From positions 3,076,001-3,140,000 of the forward strand of contig NZ_CP117416.1 of assembly GCF_028606985.1 (NCBI RefSeq): a stretch of 64,000 nt of DNA, read 5' to 3'. This DNA comes from Paenibacillus kyungheensis (lineage in GTDB: Bacteria > Bacillota > Bacilli > Paenibacillales > Paenibacillaceae). Position 1 is the stretch's first letter. Each line of letters opens with the position of its first letter. The translations under genes were made by a program, and so were the position numbers. Of this stretch, positions 27,395 through 35,516 are shown in pieces. A model generated the notes under the pieces. The model ran no database searches, was not told where the DNA came from, and worked only from the letters and a program-made list of their open reading frames with translations.

Positions 27395-28952
27395 AAGATT
27401 GCTCACCTTTCATTTGAAGTATAATTTGAATACTCAATCCATGGGGCTTACGTATACCAAACTTCATTTCACCTTCCAACAAGGTAATCTGTTCTTGAAT
27501 AGAATACAATCCTCTGTATCCCTGGCTATGCTTATATTCGGTAGGATCTAGACCGACTCCATCATCTTCTACTATTAACTCAACCTGCTCCATATGCTGT
27601 GTCAATTTGATCCAGATCTGACTTCCATGCGAATGTTTAAACGCATTAGTAGTAAGTTCTTTGATTAAGCGGTAAAAAATAAATTGATAGGGTTCAACTA
27701 AAAACAAATCATCTTTACAATTAAATGCAACTATGATCTTTTGATTGGCATGTGTCTTTTTTATAATTTGAAGCAGATTTTCATAATTTTGCTTGAGTGT
27801 TAATGAGCTGAGTAACGTTGGATGATACTCTTGCATCTGATTGCGAATTGATTTATTTAACTCTGTTAACGTATCTGTAATCATCTGTTGTACTTCCACT
27901 TTATTCGATTTGTTCATCATATTTTTGACAGCTAATAAATCTTGTAATATTTCATCATGCAGATAATTAGAAAAATTTTTTTTGAGTTGTTCTTCTTTTG
28001 CTACTTGTGCTACTCGACCGACATAAGAATCAAATTGCTTCTGGTGTGTTGATTGCTTGACTTCTAAAGACTGTTTGATTTGTTTGTAAAGCAACAGATA
28101 GTAAAAGATTGACAACCAGACTATAGAGTGAAAAACGATCATATAAAATAAAGGAGCTACTCCGAATACTTGACCGATCAACCCGACACCTATAATAGAT
28201 ACTACGATCATCATCCATTTGTGCAATGAACTGAGCTGTGTAAGTTGTATAAATCCTTTAGCATTATGTTTTACAATACTGTAGACTGCATATAATGGAA
28301 AAATAAAAATAAAATAGAATACAAGATTGGTAAATACATTTTTGGCTTTATCCATAAATAAAATATAAGTACCAAAAGGAATAGCTGTCATCATCAGCGC
28401 ATAAGTTAGACTTTTGGATTGTTTATTCAGAAAAAACTTGATACGTTTTTTATTTTTAAATATTGTGATTACAATTAAAATTCCACTAATCACCCATTGC
28501 CAGAAAAACATGATTGAATACAGTTGCTTATTGTAAATAGAGATTAACGTTAAGAAGGAAATCACTTTTAATATCCAATCCACTTGTTTTTTATGCATAT
28601 AAGCAGAATCTTGAAAAATAAAGCGTAACAAAAAACGCAATAGAGTATAAGACACAATCACATTTAAAAAGATCACTATGTAATAAAAAAATGGATCTTT
28701 ACCAAACATCAAAAGAATTTGCCACGAATATAACAATAATAAATTCGCAAACTGATTTAAAATCACACTTCCTTTTACATTCGTCATTTTAATATACGAT
28801 AAAACATAGATAGCCATTGATATCACCACTAGCGACATCATATTTGATACGCTACTATTCAGATGCTGAACATATTGATAATATAAAAAAAGAATAACAA
28901 ATGTCTGATTAAACAAGGTGAATACCTGTTGCTTTATGTATTTGTCATACAT
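27372..28952 (-). CDS. ComP-like membrane sensor histidine kinase
   Basis: A 526-residue kinase. Residues 1-~300 contain about eight to ten membrane helices with little extracellular sequence, as in ComP-type peptide sensors. The HisKA_3 helix YLHDEILQDLLAVKNMM (phospho-His ~338) is followed by a HATPase_c domain with N-box LIKELTTNAFKHSHGS, G1 EDDGVGLD and G2 GYRGLYSI. Start ATG 28952 follows GAGAGG. The regulator gene overlaps its end. Upstream, past a hairpin at 29022-29054, is a lanthipeptide-like precursor gene in the same direction, so this kinase may sense that peptide or cell-envelope stress linked to it. Confidence 0.9.
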   Translation of the reverse strand: MYDKYIKQQVFTLFNQTFVILFLYYQYVQHLNSSVSNMMSLVVISMAIYVLSYIKMTNVKGSVILNQFANLLLLYSWQILLMFGKDPFFYYIVIFLNVIVSYTLLRFLLRFIFQDSAYMHKKQVDWILKVISFLTLISIYNKQLYSIMFFWQWVISGILIVITIFKNKKRIKFFLNKQSKSLTYALMMTAIPFGTYILFMDKAKNVFTNLVFYFIFIFPLYAVYSIVKHNAKGFIQLTQLSSLHKWMMIVVSIIGVGLIGQVFGVAPLFYMIVFHSIVWLSIFYYLLLYKQIKQSLEVKQSTHQKQFDSYVGRVAQVAKEEQLKKNFSNYLHDEILQDLLAVKNMMNKSNKVEVQQMITDTLTELNKSIRNQMQEYHPTLLSSLTLKQNYENLLQIIKKTHANQKIIVAFNCKDDLFLVEPYQFIFYRLIKELTTNAFKHSHGSQIWIKLTQHMEQVELIVEDDGVGLDPTEYKHSQGYRGLYSIQEQITLLEGEMKFGIRKPHGLSIQIILQMKGEQSYEYFINR

Positions 28953-29021
28953 ATAAGATACCTCTCTACACTCTGTCGTTAACCATTATCTTCTAATTGT
29001 ATAATATACCATTTATTTGTG

Positions 29022-29054
29022 AAAAAAAGTAAATCCGATATCCTTATATATCGG
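29022..29054 (-). terminator. Hairpin with T-run between peptide gene and kinase gene
   Basis: On the reverse strand, CCGATAT / ATATCGG (6-base loop) is followed a few bases later by seven T residues, 30 bases after the peptide stop. It is AT-rich and probably leaky, so it may set a high peptide to kinase transcript ratio. Confidence 0.65.
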
Positions 29055-29083
29055 CTCTGTATTCTTTATAATTATGCAATCAT

Positions 29084-29221
29084 TTAACAGCAAACAATAA
29101 TGGAGTTCGGGCAATCGTCTGTCAAAGTTGTAATCCATCCTTCGCTTGGAGCTACTGCTTCTTGTAACTCCACTTCTGTAATATCTTCGACTGCTGAAAA
29201 ATCTACAAATAATTCTTTCAT
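29084..29221 (-). CDS. Lanthipeptide-like precursor, plantaricin C / mersacidin type
   Basis: This 45-codon gene is too short for routine ORF calling. It starts at ATG 29221 after an excellent GGGGAGG site with 8-base spacing and ends in TAA at 29084. The leader (residues ~1-26) is acidic and helical (F-x-D-F, EVELQEA). The C-terminal part GWITTLTDDCPNSIIVCC has Thr/Ser and three Cys. TTLTDDC aligns with the CTLTxEC lipid-II-binding ring of mersacidin, actagardine (SGWVCTLTIEC) and plantaricin C (CTLTSEC), and the terminal VCC matches plantaricin C. No LanM, LanB/C or peptidase-transporter gene is visible within this window, so modification enzymes would be encoded elsewhere. It could be an antimicrobial or a signal for the adjacent kinase. 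The first ring Cys is Thr, and Glu is Asp. Confidence 0.75.
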   Translation of the reverse strand: MKELFVDFSAVEDITEVELQEAVAPSEGWITTLTDDCPNSIIVCC

Positions 29222-29248
29222 ATAGCATGCCTCCCCCTACATCATTTA

Positions 29249-29264
29249 TAGTTATTCATAACTA
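29249..29264. promoter_or_regulatory. Perfect palindrome at the peptide gene promoter, candidate response-regulator operator
   Basis: TAGTTAT-TC-ATAACTA is a perfect 7+2+7 inverted repeat whose near edge lies 27 bases upstream of the peptide ATG. On the coding strand a TATAAA -10-like hexamer overlaps its end, and no good -35 is seen, which suits activation by a bound regulator. The LuxR-type regulator encoded at 26783-27394 is the obvious candidate. Confidence 0.6.
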
Positions 29265-29350
29265 CATATTTTAGAATCAGTAAAAAGCGCAGTTTTATTA
29301 GTTTATTTAAAATAATTTGTTTATTATACGAAAACAACATAAACAAAAAA

Positions 29351-29386
29351 AGAAACACACAATTGCTGTGTATTTCTTTTCCATAT
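29351..29386. terminator. Bidirectional terminator upstream of the peptide unit
   Basis: AGAAACACA / TGTGTATTTCT with T-runs on both outer sides. On the reverse strand it isolates the peptide-kinase-regulator unit from genes upstream. Confidence 0.75.
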
Positions 29387-29531
29387 CTATTTTCTATATT
29401 CAATTGCTGATAATTAGAAATGGTAAGATCGTAGAAATGATGTTATTTATAACTCAGAACAAGATCTATCTTCTGCTGCATCCAGTGTAAAAAAGGATAT
29501 GTAAATATACCATGTACTGAATACCTGGGAT

Positions 29532-29666
29532 TTATAAATTGTTATTTGCCATATTAAAGACTTTATAGTCCAATCCTGCAAATAATTCTGGATTGGCGTA
29601 AATATGTACACTTCCCTCAGAAAGCTTCACTTCATGAATATAAGAAGATGATATTGGAGTACTCAT
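29532..29666 (-). CDS. Possible 44-residue small ORF
   Basis: From ATG 29666 the reverse strand encodes a 44-residue peptide (contains YIHEVKLSEGSVHIYANPEL). The start has only a weak purine stretch (GAAAGAAG) about 10 bases ahead. The frame is open for 11 more codons upstream of the ATG. It reads like a genuine protein fragment rather than random sequence, so it may be a decayed gene end instead of a functional gene. The stretch 29387-29739 holds nothing else convincing except a GC-rich hairpin at 29692-29713 after the nucleotidyltransferase stop. Confidence 0.3.
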   Translation of the reverse strand: MSTPISSSYIHEVKLSEGSVHIYANPELFAGLDYKVFNMANNNL

Positions 29667-29739
29667 AATTGGTAAAACTTCTTTCAGGTCAGCCCCTCTT
29701 TATTCAGAGAGGCTTATTTATTATTGTAAACGAGTCTGC

Positions 29740-30546
29740 TTACAAAAGCGAAACTTCGTTTGGATAGGCATACTGCAATGCTTCACGGAATAACTGATCC
29801 AGTAGATCATCTTGTAATTGTTCCAAAGTTGACATATGCACAACTTGTTGTTCTAAAATATCGATCATATCGTTTAAAAAAGACTGGATCGATAGAATTT
29901 TTAGTTCTAGATGGAATTCTTCGCCTGCTTTTTTGCGAGTCAGCAACTCATCGATATCGCTACGTAATTGTCCCGTTGGCAACATTTCTTCGATCAACTC
30001 ATCAAAGCCTACAGGCGGCATGGTTCCTTTTTGATCTATCCACAGGCAAGCTAAGATCGGACGCAATACATAAAAGTATTTTTTGATCTTCACAGTATCC
30101 CCTTGCAAGTATCCACGGAAGTTTCCTTTTGCCATATGCAGGTAGTGATACATGCAAACACGCGGAGAAAAATGAGTTGATGATACGTTTCGAATTCGCT
30201 CAGCAAGTGAACTATTTTCTGTATATGGAATAGGAGAGTGCAACCATTCTATCAATGGCGGATTGGATTTGCGGAATAGATTTAGTGCTTTACGCAAGTC
30301 CCAACCGTTAATATCTAACTGCTCACTGATCGGATATTCAATCACGTCTCGCCTGTTAAAAATCGACAAATACCATTCTGGAGGATGAACATAAATAAAG
30401 CGCACATCATAATCGCTATCTTGAAAAGGGAACCCCCATGCACGACTACCTGATTCACAGGCATATAAAATACGAACTTGTTGTTCTTGTTCAATACGTT
30501 TTAATTCAGTCTGAATGATAGAAGTCATGGCTTGAGTAACGGGCAT
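29740..30546 (-). CDS. Nucleotidyltransferase, RlaP/YcgL-like (DNA polymerase beta superfamily)
   Basis: A 268-residue soluble protein. The nucleotidyltransferase core is YACESGSRAWGFPFQDSDYD (~residues 28-50), with G-S and the D-x-D-x metal motif in SDYDVRF. The rest (LNLFRKSNPPLIEWLHSPI, IKKYFYVLRPILACLW) follows the COG3541 pattern of B. subtilis YcgL. Some members of this group are called RNA ligase-associated polymerase (RlaP) because they neighbour RNA ligases; an Rnl2-like ligase lies at 24230-25111 in this window. Predicted role: untemplated nucleotide addition in RNA repair, or modification of another acceptor. ATG 30546 follows AAAGGAG. A broken unknown gene lies directly upstream in the same direction. 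Confidence 0.85.
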   Translation of the reverse strand: MPVTQAMTSIIQTELKRIEQEQQVRILYACESGSRAWGFPFQDSDYDVRFIYVHPPEWYLSIFNRRDVIEYPISEQLDINGWDLRKALNLFRKSNPPLIEWLHSPIPYTENSSLAERIRNVSSTHFSPRVCMYHYLHMAKGNFRGYLQGDTVKIKKYFYVLRPILACLWIDQKGTMPPVGFDELIEEMLPTGQLRSDIDELLTRKKAGEEFHLELKILSIQSFLNDMIDILEQQVVHMSTLEQLQDDLLDQLFREALQYAYPNEVSLL

Positions 30547-30606
30547 GATCGATCACTCCTTTCATATGAGGGAGATGGGTGAAAATTCGCTTAAAATTGA
30601 CGGTTA

Positions 30607-31029
30607 TTAATAAAGACCATTACAGAAATAGAATGGTTCTTGTCGTCGCTGTTGAAATGGAATCCCTTGATAAGACTGCATACAGTCGGGATTCCACTTC
30701 GGATGTTCGGTATGAATATGTCCTTTGATCGCATACAATACACTTTCATTGGCATTGAACATACTGATTAATTGTTGCAGATCATCAATCCATTTCTGTT
30801 GATCTTCTAACTCTATTTCTGGAGCTGGTGGATGAGTTAATGAATTGAATTTTTGCTAGGATTTACTATAACTTTCCAAAAAGACCTGTCTATATTGAAC
30901 AGGTAATTGAATATATTCTGTCCATTGTTCTAAGGCTTCATTCGTTGTAGCTACAGGCTCTGTGATGATTTGCTCTTGCAGATATCTAATAAGGTTATGG
31001 GTACTCTTCCCCTTTATGTTAGGTGGCAA
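30607..31029 (-). pseudogene. Unknown gene interrupted by an in-frame TAG
   Basis: One reverse frame from a possible TTG at 31029 encodes LPPNIKGKSTHNLIRYLQEQ and continues through a TAG at 30856-30858 into WIDDLQQLISMFNANESVLY, KGHIHTEHPKWNPDC and QEPFYFCNGLY. About 140 codons are continuous apart from this one stop. No family is recognised. It lies 60 bases upstream of the RlaP-like gene and may once have been co-transcribed with it. The ribosome site is poor. Confidence 0.65.
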
Positions 31030-31131
31030 TTATTTCTTTCTGAAGCTATTATAATCGTGATCTTTTCTATTGGATTGAGTATTACACGCACACTTGCGCA
31101 TGATAAGGCGTATTTTTAACAAAACACGCAA

Positions 31132-31164
31132 AAAAGACTTTCCACAGATTGAGGAAAGTCTTTT
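31132..31164. terminator. Bidirectional rho-independent terminator
   Basis: AAAAGACTTTCC / GGAAAGTCTTTT with an 9-base loop, just past the adenosine deaminase stop. Confidence 0.88.
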
Positions 31165-31186
31165 CATCGCTATTGTTTACTTTAAT

Positions 31187-32233
31187 TCACACTGAAATGC
31201 CCAAGCTGGCAAATTCTTCTCGTAATTCTCGCTTTAACTTCGCTTTTTCACTTTCTTCTAGAAAAGCAGCATGAGCTCCATTCATAGCGATTTGACCTAA
31301 TTCCGATGTAGTGAACCCGAAGCGCTCTGCTAAAATACGATATTCTTTGGTCATACTTGTTCCAGATACACCAGGATTATCAGTATTTACTGTAATCATC
31401 AATCCACGTTCAAAATAATCACGAATTGGGTAGCTTTCCCAGTTGGATACCGCTTTGGTCTGAATATTGCTCACCGGACACATTTCAAGCGGAATCTGAC
31501 GGGCAATCATCATATCCATAATCTCTGGTGCTTCTTGCAATCGTACGCCATGACCGATTCGAGTAGCGCCTAGATTGGATACTGCTTCATGAATATTAGC
31601 AGCTCCTGCCGCTTCTCCAGCATGAATCGTAACTGGAATATCTCTGCGATGAGAAGCTGCAAAAATCTCACGAAACAACTCGGGTGGATATGACGCTTCA
31701 TCACCGGCTAGATCGACAGCAACCAGACCTTTGCCTATATATTTTGAAGCAGCATGAATCACTTCCATATTTTGTTGATGATCATGATGACGCATGCAGA
31801 TCGCGATACCACGTGCTCGCACACCGAACTGTTGTTCACCGCGCTTCAGACCTGCAAGCACATAATGAATCACTTCTTCTGTATAAAGTCCGCGTTCCCG
31901 ATGCAATTGAGGAGCAAAGCGAATTTCGATATATTTACAATGATGTCTGTTTGCTTTTTCTACAATTTCAAAAGCGACCCGTTCTAACGCAATAGCCGTT
32001 TGTAAAAAGCGAGTTGTAAAATGAAATTTGCTTAAATAGTCTTGCAGACTACTACAATCTTCATTTACCTGCATATGGGAGAGTAATGCATGCTTATCTG
32101 TCGTCGGCAATTGAACCCCATGACTTTCAGCTAAATCAAGTACTGTCTGCGGGCGTAAGCTTCCATCCAGATGAACATGTAAATCTATTTTGGGCAGAGA
32201 AGATATATCAATACCGTTCAGATGAATATTCAT
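31187..32233 (-). CDS. add: Adenosine deaminase
   Basis: A 348-residue zinc hydrolase that converts adenosine to inosine (purine salvage). Motifs: zinc His pair in KIDLHVHLDGSL (~17), IEIRFAPQLH, third zinc His and neighbours in PVTIHAGEAAG (~203), the catalytic Glu in this block, IGHGVRLQE (~229) and the C-terminal VNTDNPGVSGT Asp (~286). The length is typical for bacterial Add. ATG 32233 follows GAGGAGGGA. Monocistronic. An adenine deaminase-like specificity within the same family is less likely but not excluded. Confidence 0.92.
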   Translation of the reverse strand: MNIHLNGIDISSLPKIDLHVHLDGSLRPQTVLDLAESHGVQLPTTDKHALLSHMQVNEDCSSLQDYLSKFHFTTRFLQTAIALERVAFEIVEKANRHHCKYIEIRFAPQLHRERGLYTEEVIHYVLAGLKRGEQQFGVRARGIAICMRHHDHQQNMEVIHAASKYIGKGLVAVDLAGDEASYPPELFREIFAASHRRDIPVTIHAGEAAGAANIHEAVSNLGATRIGHGVRLQEAPEIMDMMIARQIPLEMCPVSNIQTKAVSNWESYPIRDYFERGLMITVNTDNPGVSGTSMTKEYRILAERFGFTTSELGQIAMNGAHAAFLEESEKAKLKRELREEFASLGISV

Positions 32234-32404
32234 TATTATTCCCTCCTCTTATGATCAGACTCATTTTAAAATGCGTCATTTAAATGTTCATTAATATAAC
32301 ATAATAAGACTAAAAAGTACATCTTTAATTTATTTAATGTTATATTAACTAACATACAAGAGGTTTTATATTAATTTAGCAATAATAATGTTAGACATAT
32401 GGTA

Positions 32405-32845
32405 TTAATCTATATCTTCATCATCGTCTATGTATTCCTCTTCTTCAGATTCCCCTAATTCTAACCCTTGATTTACCCACCGGATAAAATGATCTGTAAC
32501 ATGTATTCCATCATCAGGGCTCATACTTCCGCCATCCACAATCCATACGTCTTTCGCTCCTGCTTCAGCTAGCATAATCAATACTCTGCCGCCGCTATCG
32601 TCACCAACAGCTACATATCCTTCTGCATACAGATCGGTCTCCCATGTCTGATTACGTTCTGCAATTTGTTCTGCTCCATAGATCAATACGCCTTCATCTG
32701 TATATAATCCATCACTTTTTTTCCATAATTGTTTTAAAGCTTTGGGAAATGTCGTATTCATCCATTTCTCTGCATCACGAATCGTACTATTTTCAGCCGG
32801 TGGATAAAATTCACATGATCCTAATTGAGACAATTCTAATTCCAT
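32405..32845 (-). CDS. SMI1/KNR4 (SUKH) family protein
   Basis: A 146-residue acidic single-domain protein. The SUKH signatures are visible: the opening FYPPAENSTIRDAEKWMN, FPKALKQLWKKSDGLY, VAVGDDSGGRVLIML and the acidic tail (EEEEYIDDDEDID). ATG 32845 has AGGAG 8 bases ahead; the longer reading from GTG 32854 has no spacing. SUKH proteins frequently act as immunity proteins of contact-dependent or polymorphic toxins, but single chromosomal copies are also common. No toxin gene is adjacent. Confidence 0.88.
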   Translation of the reverse strand: MELELSQLGSCEFYPPAENSTIRDAEKWMNTTFPKALKQLWKKSDGLYTDEGVLIYGAEQIAERNQTWETDLYAEGYVAVGDDSGGRVLIMLAEAGAKDVWIVDGGSMSPDDGIHVTDHFIRWVNQGLELGESEEEEYIDDDEDID

Positions 32846-33205
32846 CTTCAACACTCCTTATTTGGCTAACGGATATAAGCGATATGATCTATTATAGTAT
32901 AACTATACAGACGGTTGCATCTACACATCATTACTGGAAATATTTTGAATGCGATCTTTTCTAGATTTCTTCATAACAGGATAGTTAATAGACTACGATG
33001 TTGTTTACTTTCTACAGGCACAGGTATTTCACCTGTTACTGGTGTCATGTCATAGTAAATTAAACCTTAAATCACCTATAAATCTGTTGTAATGATGATC
33101 TGCCTGGGCGAAGCAATGTCTGTTATACTGTTTGCATTAGCAACACTGTTGTATACGATGTGCAGTATGAGAATGAAGGATCTTTATAAAGAGAGGGTTA
33201 CACTC
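32846..33205. other. Gene-free interval with regulator-site candidates
   Basis: Divergent spacer between the SUKH gene and the OmpR-type system. It contains TATAGTATAACTATA at about 32893-32907 and ACAGGT-N5-ACCTGT at 33020-33036. The open frame at 33092-33205 upstream of the regulator has no ribosome site and is not considered coding. Confidence 0.4.
33020..33036. promoter_or_regulatory. Inverted repeat upstream of the OmpR-type system
   Basis: ACAGGT-ATTTC-ACCTGT is a 6-5-6 inverted repeat 170 bases upstream of the regulator start. It could be an operator or a small RNA hairpin; there is no T-run. Confidence 0.3.
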
Positions 33206-33892
33206 ATGTCCAAAAAAATACTAATCGCAGATGATGAAGAAAGTATTCGTAACTCGATTGCTTATGCTTTGAAACGAGAACATTTTATAGTAGAAACAGC
33301 GATAGATGGTGAAGACGCTCTTGCCAAAACAGCTATATTTCAGCCCGATGTTATCGTGCTTGATGTGATGATGCCTAAGCTTGATGGATATGGAGTATGT
33401 CGTGAACTGAATCATCGCAAAGGTATCGGTATTCTTTTGCTTACTGCCAAGTCTGATATTATCGACAAAATACTAGGTCTCGAAATGGGAGCAGATGATT
33501 ATCTGTCCAAGCCTTTCGATATTCGTGAATTAATCGCTCGTATCAAAGCTTTGGCACGTCTGATGGAACGTGAAAGTACACCTACCGTTAATGATCTACC
33601 TGCCACTTTAGGGTCTGTGGAAGTGTACAGCAGTAGCCGTAAAGTATTGGTAGACCAGCAACCAATTGAACTTACACCCAAAGAGTTCGACTTATTGGCT
33701 TTACTGGCTAACCATCCTAATCGAGTGTATACACGTGAAGAACTATTAGAACTAGTATGGGGAATGGATTATCTAGGAGAAACGCGCACGATCGATATTC
33801 ATATTCAGCGATTACGTAAAAAAATAGAACCTCATCAAGCTTTACTGCAAACCGTCTACGGTGTTGGCTACAAAGCAGAACCGCTATCGTGA
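33206..33892 (+). CDS. OmpR/PhoB-family response regulator
   Basis: A 228-residue regulator. Receiver (1-~118): ILIADDEESIR acidic residues, phosphoacceptor in VIVLDVMMPKLDGYG (~51), LLTAKSD Thr and YLSKPFD Lys. Winged-helix DNA-binding domain (~130-226): ELTPKEFDLLALLANHPN and TRTIDIHIQRLRKKI. ATG 33206 follows GAGAGGG, so the longer frame from 33092 is not used. GTGA overlap with the kinase gene shows coupling. A propeller lipoprotein gene follows the kinase. Target genes unknown. Confidence 0.95.
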   Translation: MSKKILIADDEESIRNSIAYALKREHFIVETAIDGEDALAKTAIFQPDVIVLDVMMPKLDGYGVCRELNHRKGIGILLLTAKSDIIDKILGLEMGADDYLSKPFDIRELIARIKALARLMERESTPTVNDLPATLGSVEVYSSSRKVLVDQQPIELTPKEFDLLALLANHPNRVYTREELLELVWGMDYLGETRTIDIHIQRLRKKIEPHQALLQTVYGVGYKAEPLS

Positions 33893-35409
33893 AAAGTTCT
33901 CTATCCAGCCATACTTCACCGGATCGTAAAGCACCGTTCTTTTGGTCACGCGGACTTAGCTTACGCTGGAAGTTTCCACTGCTTTTAGCAGGATTACTTC
34001 TATTTACGGTAGGTGTATTAAGTACGCTAGTGCTGATCGGCATTCAATCGAATCAGAAAAACCAGATCGAAACTACACTCAAACGACAAAGCGAAATCAT
34101 AGGTCTTACTATACGTCAGGAATATCTAGCAGGTAATCAAAAAGACCCTCAGCAATTTATGAAGTTGCGTGCTACCGAACTTGCCGGTCAACTTGGAATA
34201 TCCAGTAATATGCGTATTATTCTGTACGATGCTACAGGGCAATTATCCGGCGATTCATTACCCGTTGCTCCTCAAGTGAATGTAAAGCAAGCTCTTGCTT
34301 ATGCTTTGAAAGGTCAGATCGCTTATATTACAGCAGGTTCTTCGGTTATCTATTTGTCTCCTATTCAAGGACCAGATGGTCTGCTTGGCGTCGTTCAGCT
34401 TCATCTTTCGATTGCAGAACAACAAGCATTTTATCAAGATATTGTACAATTACTTCTTACAATAGGGGTATCGGTGTTGATTATCAGTTTTGTAGTCGGT
34501 TGGTTATATATTCGTAAGCAGATTGCCGATATTCATCGGCTGACTCAAGAGACTCATTCGATATCTCAGGGACACTATCCTCTCCCTCACACTGTTCTTT
34601 CTACTCGTAAAGACGAATTAGGGCAACTAGGAGACGACATCGTACAGATGGGACATATGATCGCTCAAAGTGTGAACGATCTGGAAAATGAAAAACAACA
34701 ACTGGAACAAGCGATTACAAAATTAACAGCGCTAGAACAATTGCAAAAAGCATTTATCGGCAATATCAGTCATGAACTCAAAACACCGATTACATCGATT
34801 CAAGCATATGCCGATTTACTGAATATGTATGGTGACGATCCTACACTGGTGCATGAAGCTAGTGAAAGTATTGCCAAAGAAACCAAACGACTGATCGAAT
34901 TGATCGAAGATTCGATTCGTTTGTCATTGTTGGAGAAATACGACTTTGAATTACAAGTAACTTCTGTGCAATTAGATGAACTGTTAAGCGATGTCGCCAA
35001 GCGTACACATGGCAAAGCATCGACTTCAGGTATTGATCTACAGGTACAGACAGTTGCTGTAACATTGACGACCGATCCCAAGCATCTGATGCATATTTTA
35101 TTAAATTTGCTAGATAACGCAGTAAAATATAATCGTAATGATCATGGATGGATTACACTTTCTAATGAACTGTACGATCACAAGACGATCATTCGTATCA
35201 TTAACTCCGGTGCTATTATTCCAGAAGATCAATGGGACAATGTATTCGAACCTTATGCTACATTAAGCAGTGATCGCGCACGTACAGGTAGCGGAACAGG
35301 TCTGGGTCTTCCACTTGCCCGCCGTCTAGCAGAACGTCTACAAGGCAAGTTGTATATTGCTCAATCGAATGATTCGGGTACCGAATTTGTTTTGGAACTT
35401 CCGGTGTAA
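33889..35409 (+). CDS. Membrane sensor histidine kinase (HAMP-HisKA-HATPase)
   Basis: A 506-residue kinase starting with GTG overlapping the regulator stop. TM1 is at ~25-48 (FPLLLAGLLLFTVGVLSTLV), then an extracellular sensor of about 125 residues and TM2 at ~182-203 (VLIISFVVGWLYI). HAMP, a coiled helix, HisKA (FIGNISHELKTPITSIQAY, phospho-His ~299) and HATPase_c (LLNLLDNAVKYN, GSGTGLGLPLARRLAE) follow. All catalytic boxes are intact. The stimulus cannot be told. The next gene encodes a propeller lipoprotein, possibly an accessory sensor. Confidence 0.94.
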   Translation: MKSSLSSHTSPDRKAPFFWSRGLSLRWKFPLLLAGLLLFTVGVLSTLVLIGIQSNQKNQIETTLKRQSEIIGLTIRQEYLAGNQKDPQQFMKLRATELAGQLGISSNMRIILYDATGQLSGDSLPVAPQVNVKQALAYALKGQIAYITAGSSVIYLSPIQGPDGLLGVVQLHLSIAEQQAFYQDIVQLLLTIGVSVLIISFVVGWLYIRKQIADIHRLTQETHSISQGHYPLPHTVLSTRKDELGQLGDDIVQMGHMIAQSVNDLENEKQQLEQAITKLTALEQLQKAFIGNISHELKTPITSIQAYADLLNMYGDDPTLVHEASESIAKETKRLIELIEDSIRLSLLEKYDFELQVTSVQLDELLSDVAKRTHGKASTSGIDLQVQTVAVTLTTDPKHLMHILLNLLDNAVKYNRNDHGWITLSNELYDHKTIIRIINSGAIIPEDQWDNVFEPYATLSSDRARTGSGTGLGLPLARRLAERLQGKLYIAQSNDSGTEFVLELPV

Positions 35410-35516
35410 CTTACTTATCGAGTACATTATTTACAACTTGGATACAATTCGATATATTTACGAAACGTCTGCTGATTATAGTAAAGACATCGATCATATA
35501 AGGGAGATGTTTTTTT

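Noticed and set aside
29013-29228. 71-codon reverse frame over the peptide region
   Set aside because: It overlaps the 45-codon lanthipeptide-like gene in another frame, has no ribosome site and its translation is Arg/Ser/Tyr-rich noise.
31030-31110. Short hydrophobic forward frame near 31049-31120
   Set aside because: No start codon with ribosome site, about 25 codons only; most likely chance or a tiny remnant.
31684-31995. Forward frames opposite adenosine deaminase
   Set aside because: Antisense shadows with no ribosome site; the reverse gene has complete catalytic motifs.
33092-33205. N-terminal extension of the OmpR-type regulator from 33092
   Set aside because: No ribosome site at 33092, and the receiver domain begins exactly at ATG 33206 after GAGAGGG.
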